Shown here: piece after piece, positions 1-12,637 of the stretch
Layout: each line of letters opens with the position of its first letter
Position numbering within the stretch: the first letter of the stretch is position 1
Assembly: GCF_000471905.2 (NCBI RefSeq)
Contig: NW_006498608.1
Coordinates: forward strand, 3,720,854-3,784,853
DNA length: 64,000 bases
Origin: Amborella trichopoda
Taxonomy: Eukaryota; Streptophyta; Magnoliopsida; Amborellales; Amborellaceae
Reading direction: 5' to 3'
Translations under genes and position numbers: made by a program
Notes under the pieces: generated by a model
Database searches by the model: none
Seen by the model: the letters and a program-made list of their open reading frames with translations, nothing else
Told to the model about the DNA's origin: nothing

Positions 1-1199
1 TACGTTTCTTTTTTTTTTTATTAGACCCATCCCAACAGACCAGTGCCACTTCGGCCCGGTCAAGACCAGGCCAAGCCGAGGCCAGCCCTCTAGGAACCTA
101 GGTTGGGCTCAAGGCCAGGCCCGGGCCCAAGCTTGGCATTGGCAGGCCGTGTCTAGTGTTCCATGCACTTTTAAATTATGTGGAATATACCAATCATCTT
201 CTACAATGCTTGACTCATTGTTCGTAAAATTGCCTAATCTAACCGCTAACTGACCGGTTAGATTAGAACCGGCCATTGGCCGGTTCCGGTTTTGGGAGGT
301 TTGGGTGATCAACAGGTATTTTAAAATAAAAAATTCAAAAAATATATTTATATTCTCAAAAATAAAGAATTTGATTTGTAAGGAATTTTTAAATATTCTT
401 TACATTATGGGAAAGATTAAAAATTGTTTTGGAAATTAATACTCACTTTTATATTTTCCCATCTCTTATAGAAAATTTTAAAATATAAAATGGGTTAAAA
501 TCCTTTTTTTTCATTAATTTTCAACTTCATATGAATGTGTTTTGTTTTAATCATTCTTTATATGCTTGTTATATTTTAGTAGATTTTTTTTTTTTTTTTC
601 AACACTTTTTTGACCGCTCGGGATTTGCCCGATTAGAGCGGTTGACTCGGACGGTTTACCGGTTAGGCCAGTTAAACTACTTCCAAGCTCATGTCTGGTT
701 AACCATTCCGGTTCGATTTTGCGAACATTAGCTTCGACTATGCAGGCCTGACAGGTGCCCATAGCATCATATCCCATAAACTGGGGGGGTGTATAATTAC
801 TATATAATCAATCACATTTTTATTACAAATGATTGAAATTTTTTATTTAAATCAATTAGCATTTGACTTGTATTTGGTTGTGTCCATATTTTTATGGTTT
901 AATTTTTAAAAAATATTTTTTATTTTCCTCCTTTTTAAAAAACGATGATTTTTAACCTTTTTTTTTTTTGAATTTTTTATTGTTTATCATTTTCATATTT
1001 TTAAAATTTTTTAAATTTATTTTTTTTTACTTTTTTTTATTTATTTATATTTTTTTTTTTTAGTAAGTGGGGTGGGGTCATTTGCTTTTTGGGGTGCGGG
1101 AGGCTACCCATGGTGGACTCGGGAAAGCCAACTAGGACAAGCCTGAGTGACTTGGCCAGGACAAGGACGAAGACGAGTTCGTATAGGGGGGTGTTAAGG
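1..1199. other. Intergenic, no gene seen; GC-rich islands in AT-rich sequence
   Basis: A GGCC-rich island occupies about 25-150. At 266-286 there is a perfect inverted repeat GAACCGGCCA / TGGCCGGTTC, and a related CCGGTT-rich stretch at 605-720. These look like ends of old DNA transposons, but I could not pair them. Between them is AT-rich sequence with T-tracts. Short open frames here have no recognisable content. Confidence 0.6.
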
Positions 1200-1470
1200 A
1201 ATCATGAACGTAATATTTTGTGCTCTTTTGCTAGATCCTGGATGGCAAGGACAAATTGAGTGCTCTTCTTTAAGGGCTAGAGATCATTCGAGGCAAAGGT
1301 CTAATGGGGGAAATTGTGGTCGAGGGAGATTCCTTAAATGTCATTAAGTGGTGTAATAAGGAACAAAAGATTCTTCGATCTCTTCGATCTATGTGGTCGA
1401 AAATCTTGGATAATTTTTCATCTGTTGTGAGTGCTGTGAGATTCCCACTCTCAAACTTTATCTATTAGGT
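1200..1470 (+). mobile_element. LINE RNase H fragment
   Basis: One frame reads GLEIIRGKGLMGEIVVEGDSLNVIKWCNK then LRSMWSKILDNFSSVVSAVRFPLSN. This is the pattern of the RNase H-like C-terminal domain of plant LINEs, with the motif VEGDSLNVI also present in the relic at 51.6 kb. Borders are not resolved and stops are frequent. It is an old fragment with no upstream domains. Confidence 0.6.
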
Positions 1471-2969
1471 TACGAGTGCTCTCTCCTCTTCTCTTCTCCC
1501 TCTCTCACTGACTGGTTGAGAAGAGAAGAGAGAGAAAATAATTGGAGTGGATTGAATGGGATAGGTTATAAGAGGGAAAGGACATGTGGGGTTAAGAGTA
1601 ATTATTGAGAGTCATTTAAGGAAATAAATATATAAAATTAAAAGGTTCAGGGATTAGGGGTTTGGGTGAAAACTATTGGTTTTCTTTAATGTCACATGAA
1701 AGAAAATATTAGAGAGTGGCTCCCACAAAATGAAGGAGATTTTCGGATATTACTTAGATATTTTCCCAAGATTCTAACTCATTATGAAACTTATAACTTT
1801 TATGGAGAAATTTCATATAGACCCCCAATTTATTTACTAATTTCGCAATAGCCTCTACCGATGCTTTCCTTTTAAGGCAATATTAAAGTTTCTCTAAACA
1901 TTTCATCCTACCCCCTCATCCCCTCTCTACCCTCTTTTCTCAATTTTTTTAATATGAAATTGTCATTAACAATTTAATGTATGCCAAATAAGAACGTCCT
2001 CTTTATTTTATATTTGCAAAAACATAAGCTTAATGAAGGTAGACCTTATTTAACATGGTAAACAATCTTGAATTAAAAAGGAAATTACCATATTCAAAAG
2101 AAAAAGAGAAGGGAAATAATCTAATGCAACGGTTGTATAGTAGTATAATGTAACCACACCTCTAGAAAACCATATTTTTGGTATTTGTATGGCCCCAAAT
2201 TTTACACACACATTCTTCTCTTACTCATAATCAATCTTATAGAAAAAAAAATTCAATTTGCACCTTGGTCAACGTTAGTACCCATCCAAAAATACATCTC
2301 AATCATCCATTTGGTGAATTTCAAGATCTATGCCTTAAAAAATTCAACATCACTTCTTTTTTTAGTATTATTAATTTAATGATGATAGCACTATATAAAA
2401 ATTTTGGGAATAAAAGAAATCTTTCTGAAGCCCTTATCTAACCATCTCAATAAAATGGACGGCTTATATTAATTGGGCTAGAATGAAAACTTTCTATAGA
2501 ACTTTTTCAAAATTTTCTTTTTTGTGATTGTTCTTCAGAATGAAAAGAGTGTACATTTAAAAATTTGTGTCAAACAAATGTCTCTAATATGTTTTTGAAG
2601 ATGGTTGCATTATATTACTATACAGCCGTTCCATAAAATCGTTTTCCAAAAAGCAGGAAAAATACCACAACATTGAATATAACAAAAAAATTAAATGGTT
2701 ATCGGAAACATTTATTTTCCTTGTTCTTTGCTTCTAGAATGTTCGGTATAATTAGCCATTGGGATGGTAAGGGGATTTGCTGATTTGGGTTTCCTATGTT
2801 TTATGTGCACATGCCTTTAGAAGCCTTAGGTTTGATGGATTTAAGTAAAATACGATTAGGTTGCACTTTTCAGGACCCCTTTTTTTTTTTTTTTTTTTTT
2901 AACATCATGATATCCAATCTCTATTCGTAATTAGAAAATGTTCATAGGTTAACTCCATTTTAATATCAA
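1471..2969. other. Intergenic, nothing recognised
   Basis: CT/GA-rich from 1471 to 1560, then AT-rich sequence. A short GACGGC-flanked region near 2130-2640 contains TTGCATTATAT / ATATAATGTAAC and AATGCAACGG-like words in inverse orientation at its two sides (2123-2150 and about 2605-2640). This suggests one more diverged small inverted-repeat element, too weak to call. Confidence 0.5.
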
Positions 2970-3363
2970 GGAAGAAGTTTATATAACGAGGTCAACCTTA
3001 TGCTGTAGAAATTAGATGCACCTCAAAACTCCATCGAAAAAGGTTGTTATGATACTGGAAAACTTTTCAATTGAATCTTGTGATGTATTGATATGAAAAG
3101 AAAATGATTTTAAGTATTAAAAATGAAGCGTCTAGTAACATATTATCCGGACCGTCCATTTCAAGATTTTCAAGTGTTTATAGATCAACTTGATCTACAA
3201 ATTTTGTAAAGCTTTAAATTTTATATTCAGGAGTAAAAACAGATTTTCAAACAATCACGAGAGTTTGTGGTACCTAAAAATGCATCTTCAAATAGTATTT
3301 TGAAGGTGACCTTTACTTTGATTGTTTTAGCCTTTTAGGTGAGTACCTTATATAAACCACACT
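2970..3363 (+). mobile_element. MITE-like family 1, diverged copy
   Basis: Begins GGAAGAAGTTTATATAACGAGG, contains the family blocks (GCACCTCAAAACTCCATCG, TATAGATCAACTTGATC) and ends ACCTTATATAAACCACACT. It is more diverged than the copy at 9796, and no target duplication is evident. Confidence 0.7.
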
Positions 3364-5312
3364 CATTTATTGATAAGGATTTCTAAGTTTGATGAATTGT
3401 GATAGCTTAGAGTTGATTGGTTAAGATGTTGATCGCTGCAACCCCATCACAAGTTCTAATGCAGCTATTGAAGTGGGGACATTGATGGGCTTACTGGCTT
3501 GTCCCGACCCTAAATAACCTAGGCTTGGGCCCTTATTTTTTGCCCATAAAACAGGCCTAGGCCTAAAATCGGCCCAATGGCTGTGTAGCGACTGGGCTAG
3601 GATTCAATGGCCCCTGCAGTCCAACCCATCAAGCTATATACTCTTATGACCATATCGAGTACATAGTCTATATAATCTATGAATTGTATCGCCCATAGAC
3701 TATATAGTGTACATTTTAAAAAAACTATATAGACATAAACTAACTTTTTTTTATTACAAAATTTTTAATAATTAGAGTTATATATGTCATATTTACTAAT
3801 TTTTGTATACTATAAAAAATGATAATTTAGCTTGATTCTAATATAAATACCAAAATAAGTAATTTTTGAGTAACAATTTATAAATTTACTATCATATTGT
3901 ATAAGGATAAATTCGTAAAGGTCTACATTGCCAATATTAAAAATTAAGAAAGAAATTATTGAAAAGGTAAAATAGAAATTATGACATATCTTACTCTTTA
4001 AAATAAGAATTTTGAGAAATTAAAAGAAATGAAATTAGCCAATATTCATGATCCTATATCAGTTTGCTAGAGGACTTTATTGATCAAGAATTTTAAAGGC
4101 AAATCTTCTACATTGAGGGAGTAGGGTTAAGAGAAAAACATAATTGAAAATCATAAAAAGAATGAAAAACCAAGAGAAAGCATCATATTCCCCTTCCGTG
4201 GAATATAAAAATTAAGAAAGCATATAAGATTAGAAGCCAGTATTTATCTTCTATATGAAAGGAAACCTTAATAGAGAGTTAAATAAAAATAAATAAAAAA
4301 ATAAATAAAAAAGAAGAAGTTCTTATTCTATTCTCATTGATCTTTATCCTACTCATATCACTTAGAATAGAAATCCGATACAAAAGTGAAAGTTTTGCGG
4401 GAGATGGAGAAAGCTTTAAGGTTCGACCCCCTTCTTAGCCTCGGGGAGTAGCAAGCAGCAGAGAACTCAAATCAATTAAATGGCATAGCATAGGTGGCTT
4501 TCCTTTGTTAGAGATCCAAATAAAAATAAAATAATCATAATCATAATAAACAACATAAAATAAAAAAAAAATTCCAAATTGAAAATTCTTACACTTTTAA
4601 AGAAATGCAAAATGAGTTGCAAGAAGCTTTTCAGGCTCAAAAAAGAAAAAAGAAAAAAAACAAAAAAAAAGCTTTTTAGTGCACGGGTTGGGCTGGCCTG
4701 GGGATCAAGGCCAACAAAGGGCTAGGGCTGGCCAGACCCCTTGCCAGCCCAGAGTCGTATCTGGATTGGGTGGAAGGCAAATTCAAGTTTGAGGAATTCT
4801 GAAATTGCTCTTATTCTTTGATTTTTTATTTATTATGGAAATTACCAAATTATCTATATGAGATGAAAAAAAAAGTTAATACTCTCTTGATTTGAATTCA
4901 AAATACCTATAAAAACCACCGTCTTGAAATAGTTGCAAATAGATAAATTGTAAAACAATTTGGGTATTTAGATAAATTTTTCTTTTCTTTTAATTCCTTA
5001 TCTCCAACCCGATCAGATTGGAGAAATCCCCGAGTCGGGTGGGGGAATAGGAATTGGACGCATGGCGATTCAAGAATCAAATCCGATTTTTTGCATCACC
5101 TTATTCCACTGTGATGGCCCTATAATAAAGCTTAAGGACTTGGAATTTTTTATTTTAGATTTTTATTTTTATTTTTATTTTTCCACAATGTATTCTTTTG
5201 TGAAATCCTGCACTTTAGGATAAGAAGCAAGAGAGAAACTCCATTCATATTTGTAATTGTCAAAATTAACTTTGAGGGTTTGTTTTAAAGTAAAAGTTTA
5301 ATATCCAATAAG
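3364..5312. other. Intergenic, nothing coding; GC-rich islands
   Basis: GC-rich GGCCTAGGCC-type island at 3485-3640 and GGGCTGGCC island at 4683-4750, otherwise AT-rich. Words resembling a tRNA B box (GGTTCGACCCC at 4420) occur, but no folded tRNA or complete SINE is supported. Confidence 0.5.
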
Positions 5313-5348
5313 TAGGGGTGGCAAGGTCCGGGTCCATTGCCACCCCCG
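5313..5348. mobile_element. Terminal-repeat remnant (AGGGGTGGCAA ... TTGCCACCCCC)
   Basis: TAGGGGTGGCAA and its inverted partner TTGCCACCCCC are separated by about a dozen bases. TAGGGGTGGCAA-type ends are common in plant hAT MITEs. This looks like the two ends of a collapsed element. It is about 320 bases downstream of the MYB stop codon. Confidence 0.5.
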
Positions 5349-5664
5349 GTAAGATTTGGGCTGCTTTTTTACTGTGAATCCAACCCTCATCGTAAGCTTT
5401 TCCTTTATTATGATATTTGACTGAAACTTGATCTCAGAAAAGTAAAAATCAATCGATATTTTGAGATGAATGGGAAAGAAAATCCCCAATTCATTTAGGT
5501 ATAGAGAATTAGAAACTTATGGAGAGAGAGAACCAAAATTACTTAGTGTAATACAGTAAAAAAAGCACAATTATTTTTCTTCTCTTTCAAGTCTTTACAT
5601 CCAAAGCGTAGACCCTTGAAGTTCTCCAAGTGTCCCTTTCTATACACACAAACAGTACTTGTGT

Positions 5665-6716
5665 CTACTGTAGATGATGCTCCAAATCATACTCCTCTGT
5701 CCCAAGGATATACGCAGTGTCCCATGAATTGAAAGACCCTGATTCCGAATCGTTAACCCACAACGCCAGATTCTCACTTGTACTCTCCATCTCTCTAAAA
5801 CAGTCGAGCCCATCTCTATCTGTTTCCCTCTCTAAAAAGCCCCTGGTTTCTCCATTTTGCAGCTCGCCCTCCTCCATTAAAAACCCATCAATGGCCTCCA
5901 GGCTCATGCCTGAGTTCGCAACCGGCTTTTCCTGAGAGATGAAGTCCCCATTGAAGCGAGTAGAGTGAGGGGAAGATAACCCATTCGTGGAATTCTCTCT
6001 CTCATCAGTTTCGGTACCGATTTTACCGTTGCTTGGAGGTTTTCCAATTAGGTTTCCTGCAAAATCATTGGGTATGAAATTCCGCGCCGTGTTTTTGTTG
6101 TTTTCGATGCTGTTTCCGTCAAAGAGAGGCGGAAACCTCGGCCAAATCGAGGGGCTTAAGAGAGAGAGAGGGTGATGAAGGCTCTGCAACTGTATGTGAA
6201 GTTGCATTCTTTCGAGGGCAGAGGTGCTCAAAGAGTCCATCAATGGCGAGTTCCTCGCATCTGCATTCGAATCTCTTCTTGAATTCTGCTCCTTTCTTCT
6301 CCCTAAAAGCTTCTTCTTGAGCTTGGTGTTCCAATAATTTTTTATATCGTTATCAGTTCTTCCTGGTAATTGAGCTGCAATTATAGACCACCTGCTCGAA
6401 AATCACAGAGTTAAAAAAGCCCAAATTCGAAAAAATTTACCTAAATGCCTATAATTACATTTACTAGTGTAGAGCCTGAAGGATTGTTTCTGTAATTGGG
6501 GACACCAACCTGCTACCTATGCTTATGTATAAGCTGCAAATGATTCGGTCTTCTTCTTCTGAGAATCCACCATGCTTGATGTTGGGTCTCAAGTAATTGA
6601 GCCATCTCAGCCTGCAACTCTTGCCACATCTTTTGAGGCCTGAAAGGAATGAAACGAGTTAATACAAGGACATTCAATTCTCTCTCTCTCTCAGAGCAAT
6701 ACGAAGGATAACCAAT

Positions 6717-6761
<45 letters not shown>

Positions 6762-6783
6762 TACGTACGAAAGTACACTAGCT

Positions 6784-6824
<41 letters not shown>

Positions 6825-7579
6825 CCAAGGAAAATCAATGCTCTCTTTCTCTCTCTCTCTCTCTAAGACAGACAATCAATGCTCTCTCTCTCTCTCTCAA
6901 ATGAAATAAAAATAATCACGGACTATGAAAGCAAGAGCATGACTCAGTCTCTCTGTAATACTAAGGACAATCAAAGCTCTCTCAATATCACCTCTCTCTC
7001 AAAGACCAGGACAACCAATGCTCTCTTTCACACACAAATCCATTGAAAAGAATCAAAAGACAAAAACTATGAAACATGACTCTTAATCTTCTCTCTCAAA
7101 TCAATGGAAACCGGAAGAATGAGTCAGTCACTCTCGCGCTCACAGTCGAGAAATGCTCTCTCCCTCAACTCAAGTGAAAAGAATCCGAAACTTAAAGGGA
7201 AAGAGTATGGCTATTTCTCCCGCGTCAATCGAGGAAACCCAAACTTACAGCAAGAGCATGATTCTCTCACTGTTGAATTGAGGAAACCCAAACCTACAGC
7301 AAGAGAATGATTATCTATCTATAGTGAAATGCAAGAGTTCACCATCTCTTCTCAAAGGAAACCAACCAGTCTCCAGACATGGCCCCCTCTCTAACAAAAG
7401 GATCCGAAACTGAAATGAGTGAGAGAGAGAGAGAGAGAAATACCAATCTTTTGAGGCAAGGCGATCCAGTTGCCCCCAGTGCCCTGCTGCTCTATAAAAG
7501 CCTTGAGCTTTGCATCTTCCTCAGGAGACCACGGCCCTTTCTTGACGTTGGCTTTGTCGCAGCAAGGAGCCCTCCCCAT
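5665..7579 (-). CDS. R2R3-MYB transcription factor, MYB36/RAX-like (subgroup 14), 3 exons
   Basis: Spliced on the minus strand: exon 1 7579-7444 (136 nt), exon 2 6639-6510 (130 nt, the canonical second-exon size of R2R3-MYB genes) and exon 3 6391-5665, all with GT-AG borders. The sum is 993 nt, or 330 residues plus stop. It starts [20 protein letters not shown], which also fixes the start codon. Repeat R2 (about residues 14-64) has its three Trp residues ([26 protein letters not shown]). Repeat R3 (about 67-115) has the usual loss of the first Trp (GFSEEEDRI), then [10 protein letters not shown] and KNYWNTKLK. The [11 protein letters not shown] stretch and the [19 protein letters not shown] run match my knowledge of subgroup 14 (RAX, MYB36, MYB68, MYB87), nuclear DNA-binding regulators of axillary meristems, root endodermis and similar programmes. 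The C-terminal half is Ser/Asn-rich, ends [10 protein letters not shown], and has no motif I recognise. Which subgroup-14 member it is cannot be decided here. Confidence 0.93.
6679..6900. repeat. CT/GA microsatellite cluster in MYB intron 1
   Basis: Several long (CT)n runs occur at about 6679-6690, 6717-6758, 6786-6818, 6841-6864 and 6882-6898, separated by short related spacers reading like AGAATACGAAGG / AATACCAAGG. The array lies wholly inside the 804-nt first intron (6640-7443). It yields spurious long open frames of alternating Glu/Arg or Leu/Ser. Further degenerate CT tracts with the same spacer continue to about 7050. Confidence 0.9.
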
Positions 7580-7647
7580 GTTCTCTCTCTACTAGTTTTA
7601 GGAAGAGCAAGGCTGCTTTTGCTTTCACGTGGGCTTGATGAACCAAG

Positions 7648-7654
7648 TTTTATA
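7648..7654 (-). promoter_or_regulatory. Putative TATA box of the MYB gene
   Basis: On the minus strand the sequence reads CTATAAAAC, about 70 bases upstream of the MYB start codon at 7579. This is a plausible TATA position for a short 5' leader. A perfect G-box core, CACGTG, lies at 7626-7631 between it and the ATG, so that site may be in the leader or just downstream of transcription start. Function is inferred from position only. Confidence 0.5.
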
Positions 7655-8296
7655 GGCAGAGGGCTTAGCTCAAGGGGACAAAAGTATTACGTACACATCT
7701 ATGTCCCACACTTTTGAGCCTGTACCCTACCCTATCTGGCTGACTTTTCCGCTTTTCTTTCCCCTACTTGCTGTGGGTTGTTTACCTGGACTTGACCTTT
7801 TGTTCACAAAGTTAGGACTCTACATAAATATTTTATGCTTTGTACTCTGTACTCTAGAGAGAGAAATAAAATTATGCTTTGTACTCTAGATAGATAGAGA
7901 AATTAATTAAACAGGGTTTGGACTCTAGAGAGAGAAATAAAATAATTGTTTGGACTTTATACGGAGAGAAATATATGGTTTCGTTTCGACTTTAGAGAGA
8001 TAAAATATCGATGGTTTTCGACTTTAGACTTTAGAAAGAGAGAGAGAGGGGGAAGATGGAGGGGAGTTTTATTTTGTGGCTCTTTCTTTCTTTCTGTGAT
8101 ACGGATAATTGAGTGTACATCTTAAATTCTTCTTTAGTCGTGCTCCTCGTGGAGCATATTGTATATTGACTCCCTCGTACGAAAAAAGTATTTGAGGAAT
8201 ATTTTTATTTGAAATGCATTTTTTAAAAAAAGAAGAAAGTTTATATAAAATTGCAATTTTATAAAAAAAACCGGTAGAAATAGTGCTCAGAAGTCG

Positions 8297-8902
8297 TCGA
8301 AAAACACTTCCATTGATCATCTCGACCTCATGATGTATTACTCAATCTGCACATAAAATTTTAAATTTCATAATTATGACTTAACATCGATTTTTAAGCC
8401 CTTGTAAGGTTTTTGAAACTGGAACTACATATTATAGCAAAGTTTAGAGGTGTCTTAACTGTAGGCATCTTATACACCATCACCCTTAAAAAAAACCCAC
8501 ATATCTTTAGGTGGGTATAGTTGGTATAACGCTTGGGCCCTAAATAATCAAAGTAAGACATATCTTCAAATAGTATCGAAAGATGTCTTTTTGGTGTCAA
8601 AAATATTTATAATGGCCTGAAAAATTTATCTTCATCTCTAATTATAAATTTAAAGCTTAAAAAATACTATACTGTAGATCAAATAATTCTATGAACGCTT
8701 GAAAACCTTGAAACTAACAATCTAGATGATACATTACAAGATGAATTAAATCCTTTTTTTTTTACATTCGTGTATGTGATGGTTGAGATGATCGGATTTG
8801 AGGGTTTTTCAACATCAAAACAATTTTTTCTAATAAATTTTTTAGGCATCCCTTATTATTTTGATTGTTTAAGGCCTCGAAAACTTTATATAAACTTTTT
8901 CC
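8297..8902. mobile_element. MITE-like family 1: one partial and one reverse copy side by side
   Basis: At 8297-8485 a forward fragment carries GATCATCTCGACCTCATGAT and AAAGTTTAGAGGTGTCTTAA. At about 8513-8902 a reverse copy runs from GGTATAACGCTTGGGCCC through the central blocks to TATATAAACTTTTTCC. Together they make a head-to-head fragment pair; the junction is unclear. Confidence 0.6.
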
Positions 8903-9540
8903 TTTTAACACTTAAATATTTCCCTTAAAAAATTAGGCATTCCCTAGTCGACCTTGGGGCATTGTTTTCCAAGCAAGTGGAATGTTTGATTCGAATGTGT
9001 TGTTATTGACGTTATGGGCTAGAATCAAGAAGTTACATCCCAAAATTTAGGATTATAAAAAAACAGAGATCTCGGCTTTTACCCGATGGAGCAAGTGGAC
9101 AGTATGCTCCTGCTGAATCACTTCACAACTTCTCAAATTAATTGTCCAACCCCAAGTACCCAATCTCTTCAAAATAATAAAAAATGATTCATATCACTTC
9201 GTCTTGTCACAGTAAAATGACAAGGGTTGGGACTTGTTTACTTCGAGTCATGGAAAAGGTGATAAGCTTGTCAAAGTTTGTCCTAACACCTATTATATTC
9301 TTAAAAGGAAAAGTGTTCTATGAGTTACCATTCTTCAACGTCCATCTTTAATATGGACGTTCTGTAAAACGCATCGGGTCAGATCAAATATGTACGATGC
9401 CAATAATATCCCTAAAAAATGTTTTTTTTTTTTTTTTTTTTTTTCATATATATAATTGGCTTAGGTGATGAATCTCTAAAATTTTTATCAAAAATCCAAG
9501 ATAGATTTTAGAGGAGGTCCCACCGGTTCGTATGAGTCGG

Positions 9541-9603
9541 CTGAGTCATAAAAGGATCCGGTTTCTATGCAGCCAAACCCGCATATGTAAAAATGCGGGC
9601 TTA
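9541..9603. mobile_element. MITE-like family 3, terminal fragment
   Basis: Reverse complemented it reads GCCCGCATTTTTACATATGC followed by GGGTTTGGCTGCATAGAAACCGGATCC. This matches the right end of the 49997 copy. The rest of the element is missing or unrecognisable. Confidence 0.5.
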
Positions 9604-9795
9604 TTAATAAATCTATTTTCTAAATGCATTTTTGCATTTAATTTTTAAGGACATTATCCTCTTGCAATTGAAATAGAATGCTCTCTCTCTCTTGCATTTG
9701 GAGTAGAACTCTCTCGCACACTCTCCCTCTCTCTCCACCCTTTGTCAAAAAAGAAAGAAGGTCTCTCTCGATCATGGTCTCTTCCATTATTTTAA

Positions 9796-10171
9796 GGAAG
9801 AAGTTTATATGAGGTTGTGATCTTAAAATCAAAAATCCATCAAAAAAAACTGTTTTACTATTGAAAAACCCTCTAATTGATCAACTTGACATCGAGATAT
9901 ATGACTATGGAAAAAAAAAAAAAGATGGAGTACCAATAAATAATACATATTGCAACACATTATCTAAATTGTCCATTTTTAAGATTTTTATATATTTATA
10001 GATCTACTTGATTTTAACTATTTTTAAAGTTTAAAACTTTATAATTAAATATAAAAATAGATTTTCAGATAATCCTAAGAATTTTTTATACAAAAATTAC
10101 ATGACATGATAAAATTTGTAAGTGTGCCTTAATTAGATTGTTTAAGATTACAACCTTATAGGAACCGCACC
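9796..10171 (+). mobile_element. MITE-like family 1, complete copy (376 bp)
   Basis: Starts GGAAGAAGTTTATATGAGG and ends, reverse complemented, GGTGCGGTTCCTATAAGG. Flanks TTATTTTAA (9787-9795) and CTATTTTAA (10172-10180) match at 8 of 9. The internal landmarks shared by all copies are a GATCAACTTGACATCGAGAT-like block, the TTATCTA-GA-C-GTCCAT block and the TATAGATCTACTTGATTTTA block. Confidence 0.8.
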
Positions 10172-11659
10172 CTATTTTAATTCATGGAAAATCAGGTTAA
10201 CAAACATGTCAAAATTTGTTGTCATGGTTTAAAATTTTCTTATATAGCAAAATTAGAGGTTGTTTTTATGGATCAGGCCCAACCCACTACATGTATAGCA
10301 AAGTGATTCAAAACTTGATAAGTGGGGTGGATCCGTTTACCCACAAATTTATGTCAGATCTCTAGAAAAACAACATGGATCGTACTTCTAGATCAGTCCG
10401 AATTGGTGATCTAAAAAATACTAATAAATGAATAAAATAATATAAAAATTAAAATACGGGTTTATCGTGCGGGGATTTTAAAAAAAAGCTACAAATATAT
10501 TACATAGACTTAAAATAAATAAATAAAAATATACAGGGGGTTTTGGGAGAAAGCAGTCCAGGACCATGCCATTCTGAAGCCAGATCGGTCCTCTCTCTCC
10601 AATCTCTTCTTGAATATCTACAATTTTCTCTCTCTCTTCTCTTCTATTCTCTTCCGTCCATCTCCACCCATGTGTTTTTTTATTGAATTATCTTGAACCT
10701 CTTTGTCTCCAATTTATTGTCGAATATTTACCCTTCTCTCTCTCTCTCTCACCAATGTGTTTTTTATTGAATAATTTAATCAAGATAATATTGGTAGAGA
10801 GAGAATGTGTGTTAGCGTAAAAGAATTATAGATATTAAAGAACAAATTAGAGAGAGAGAGAGAGTGAGAACATGAAGATAATTCAATCAAGAACTCGCAG
10901 GTGTAGAGAGAGAGAGTTGTATATAATAAAGAAGAGATTGAGAGTGAGATCATGAGGGAAGACATTTAACAGGAGAATGGGGCTCTTCTCTTTGTCTCCT
11001 ACTTAAAACCCAGAATCTCTTCTCTCAATTCATGCCCACTTAGCTACTTGTTGTGCTGGAACAGTTAGAAAGCCGCATAATTCCGTCTTCTCCTGATAAG
11101 CACCGCCTAAGAATTATCCATTAAACAAATGCACCTGAATCAATGTTGCAAATTGCTAAAAATCTGTTTGCTTTTTTAGTTGTTTTCCCTGTTTATTGAA
11201 AATGAACTATCCTTTTGTAAATACCCAAATCACCATGACTACTAGTCAACTCTTAAGACAGAAAGAGAACATCTCACACTGTTCGAGATTTGAACAAAAT
11301 CGAGGGCGGTGCAGCGCTGAAAGCGAGGGAAGGAAAAATGAAAAGGAAATTTCTCATTTGACGGCGACAATTAATGAACTGTTTTTTTCCAAATTAGATT
11401 TTGAAGTGGGGACCTAAGAAATAATAGATGAGAATTAGAACTGAATTTTTTGAAGGACTGAACTTCACGAACATATACTTTAAAGTTGAAACCTAATTAG
11501 GGGGATATTTTTTCAATATGAAATTTTTCCATCAACCATTATTTTTAAAAGAGAAAATTTCACTTGTCAATTTTTTTAACACTCAGATCTCGCCCTTGAG
11601 ATTTTTTTTTTTTTTTTTCAATTAGTACAATTTAGAAAACTTTATTTATTGACGTTAGT
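10172..11659. other. Intergenic, nothing recognised
   Basis: CT-rich at 10580-10760 and GA-rich at 10795-10935, forming a loosely self-complementary pair (imperfect inverted repeat with CCAATGTGTTTTTTATTGAA copies near 10670 and 10753). No coding frame is supported. Confidence 0.5.
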
Positions 11660-11880
11660 TAGGGATGGGGATGGGCCAAGCCCTGGCCATAGTGCCCATG
11701 GGGCTGGCACAGGCCCAGTCCTGGCCTTATGCAAGCCGGGTTAGGCCAAATATAATCACATAAAAAAACTAAAGGAAAAAGCTAAGAAACAGGACCAGGC
11801 CAAGCCAAACCAGGCTGGTCATGGCGCAGGCCCTAGATTTTTAGGATCGGGTCGTGCGAACCGGCCCATTACCACCCCAA
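11660..11880. mobile_element. Small GC-rich hAT-like MITE (GGGATGGGGATGGGCC termini)
   Basis: The left end TAGGGATGGGGATGGGCC pairs with the right end (reverse complement) TTGGGGTGGTAATGGGCC. Flanks ACGTTAGT and AGGTTAGC match at 6 of 8. The interior is rich in GGCCTGGCC-type words. Similar GC-rich islands without both ends occur near 1-150, 3485-3640, 4680-4760, 16930-17060 and 36895-36990. Confidence 0.55.
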
Positions 11881-12029
11881 AGGTTAGCATGTGGTTTGGA
11901 GTTATATCTCCAAAATTCAGGGCTTACAATCACTCTTAGATTCGCTTTTACCGAGGGAGTAATTAGACACTACACTCCCTCGAGAGCATGAAATTGTTTA
12001 GCTTCTTAAAATATTTAAATCTAATGTAT

Positions 12030-12420
12030 GAGGTTTGTGTAAAGCTTGACTTTATGGAAGTAAAATAAAGCTTCACCTCAAATCCTTGTTTGGAAAGTAT
12101 TTTTTAAAATCAATTTCCAACAATGACAATAATTGTTTTAAAATCAATTTTCAATAATGACAATAAAATTTGAAACTCAAAAAATGGTAAAGATCTTACA
12201 TATCTATGAACATTTATTTTTTTAGAAAAATTGACAGTCCAAAAAAATCGTTATAATATACATTATTTTAAAATTTGAATTTTTTTTTTTTTTTTTTTTT
12301 ATTGACAATCATAATGTTTAAGTGGGGAAGATGGATGTAAAGTTTTTCCAATACTCAAATTACAATTTTCGAGATGAATTATGAAGGGAGTTTTTATAAG
12401 GGTCGAGCCACTATCAAACC
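12030..12420. mobile_element. MITE-like family 2, diverged copy
   Basis: Shares with the copies at 14768 and 54629 the left part (TGTAAAGCTTGACTTTATG, AAGCTTCACCTCA), the middle (TCTATGAACATTTA, GTCGATGTAAAG-like block) and the right part (GAGATGAATTATGAAGGGAG ... ATCAAACC). The termini are weakly conserved, and no duplication is clear. Confidence 0.55.
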
Positions 12421-12637
12421 TCTCTATGTCTTAGCCGTACCCTTTACGACGTCCCCAGAAGACAAAAAAATGTTTGAAATTTCCAGTCTCGAAGCCTTTT
12501 AAAACCCAACAAAAAAAAGAAAAAGCAAAAAGAAAAGAAAAAAAGAGGTTGGTTACATATTTTGAAATGTGCACAAATACTATGCTCCCAAATGACCATG
12601 GTTTATTTCTACTCTCTCGATAAAAAAAAAAAAAAAA

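Noticed and set aside
3410..3480. Another tRNA-like stretch (GATTGGTTAAGATG ... CACAAGTTCTAATGC)
   Set aside because: Only weak A/B box similarity; no cloverleaf, no tail or duplication to support a SINE.
6513..6875. Open frame of 120 codons with Glu/Arg repeats on the minus strand
   Set aside because: It is the (CT)n microsatellite read through MYB exon 2 and intron 1 in a wrong frame; the real exon 2 is in another frame with canonical borders.
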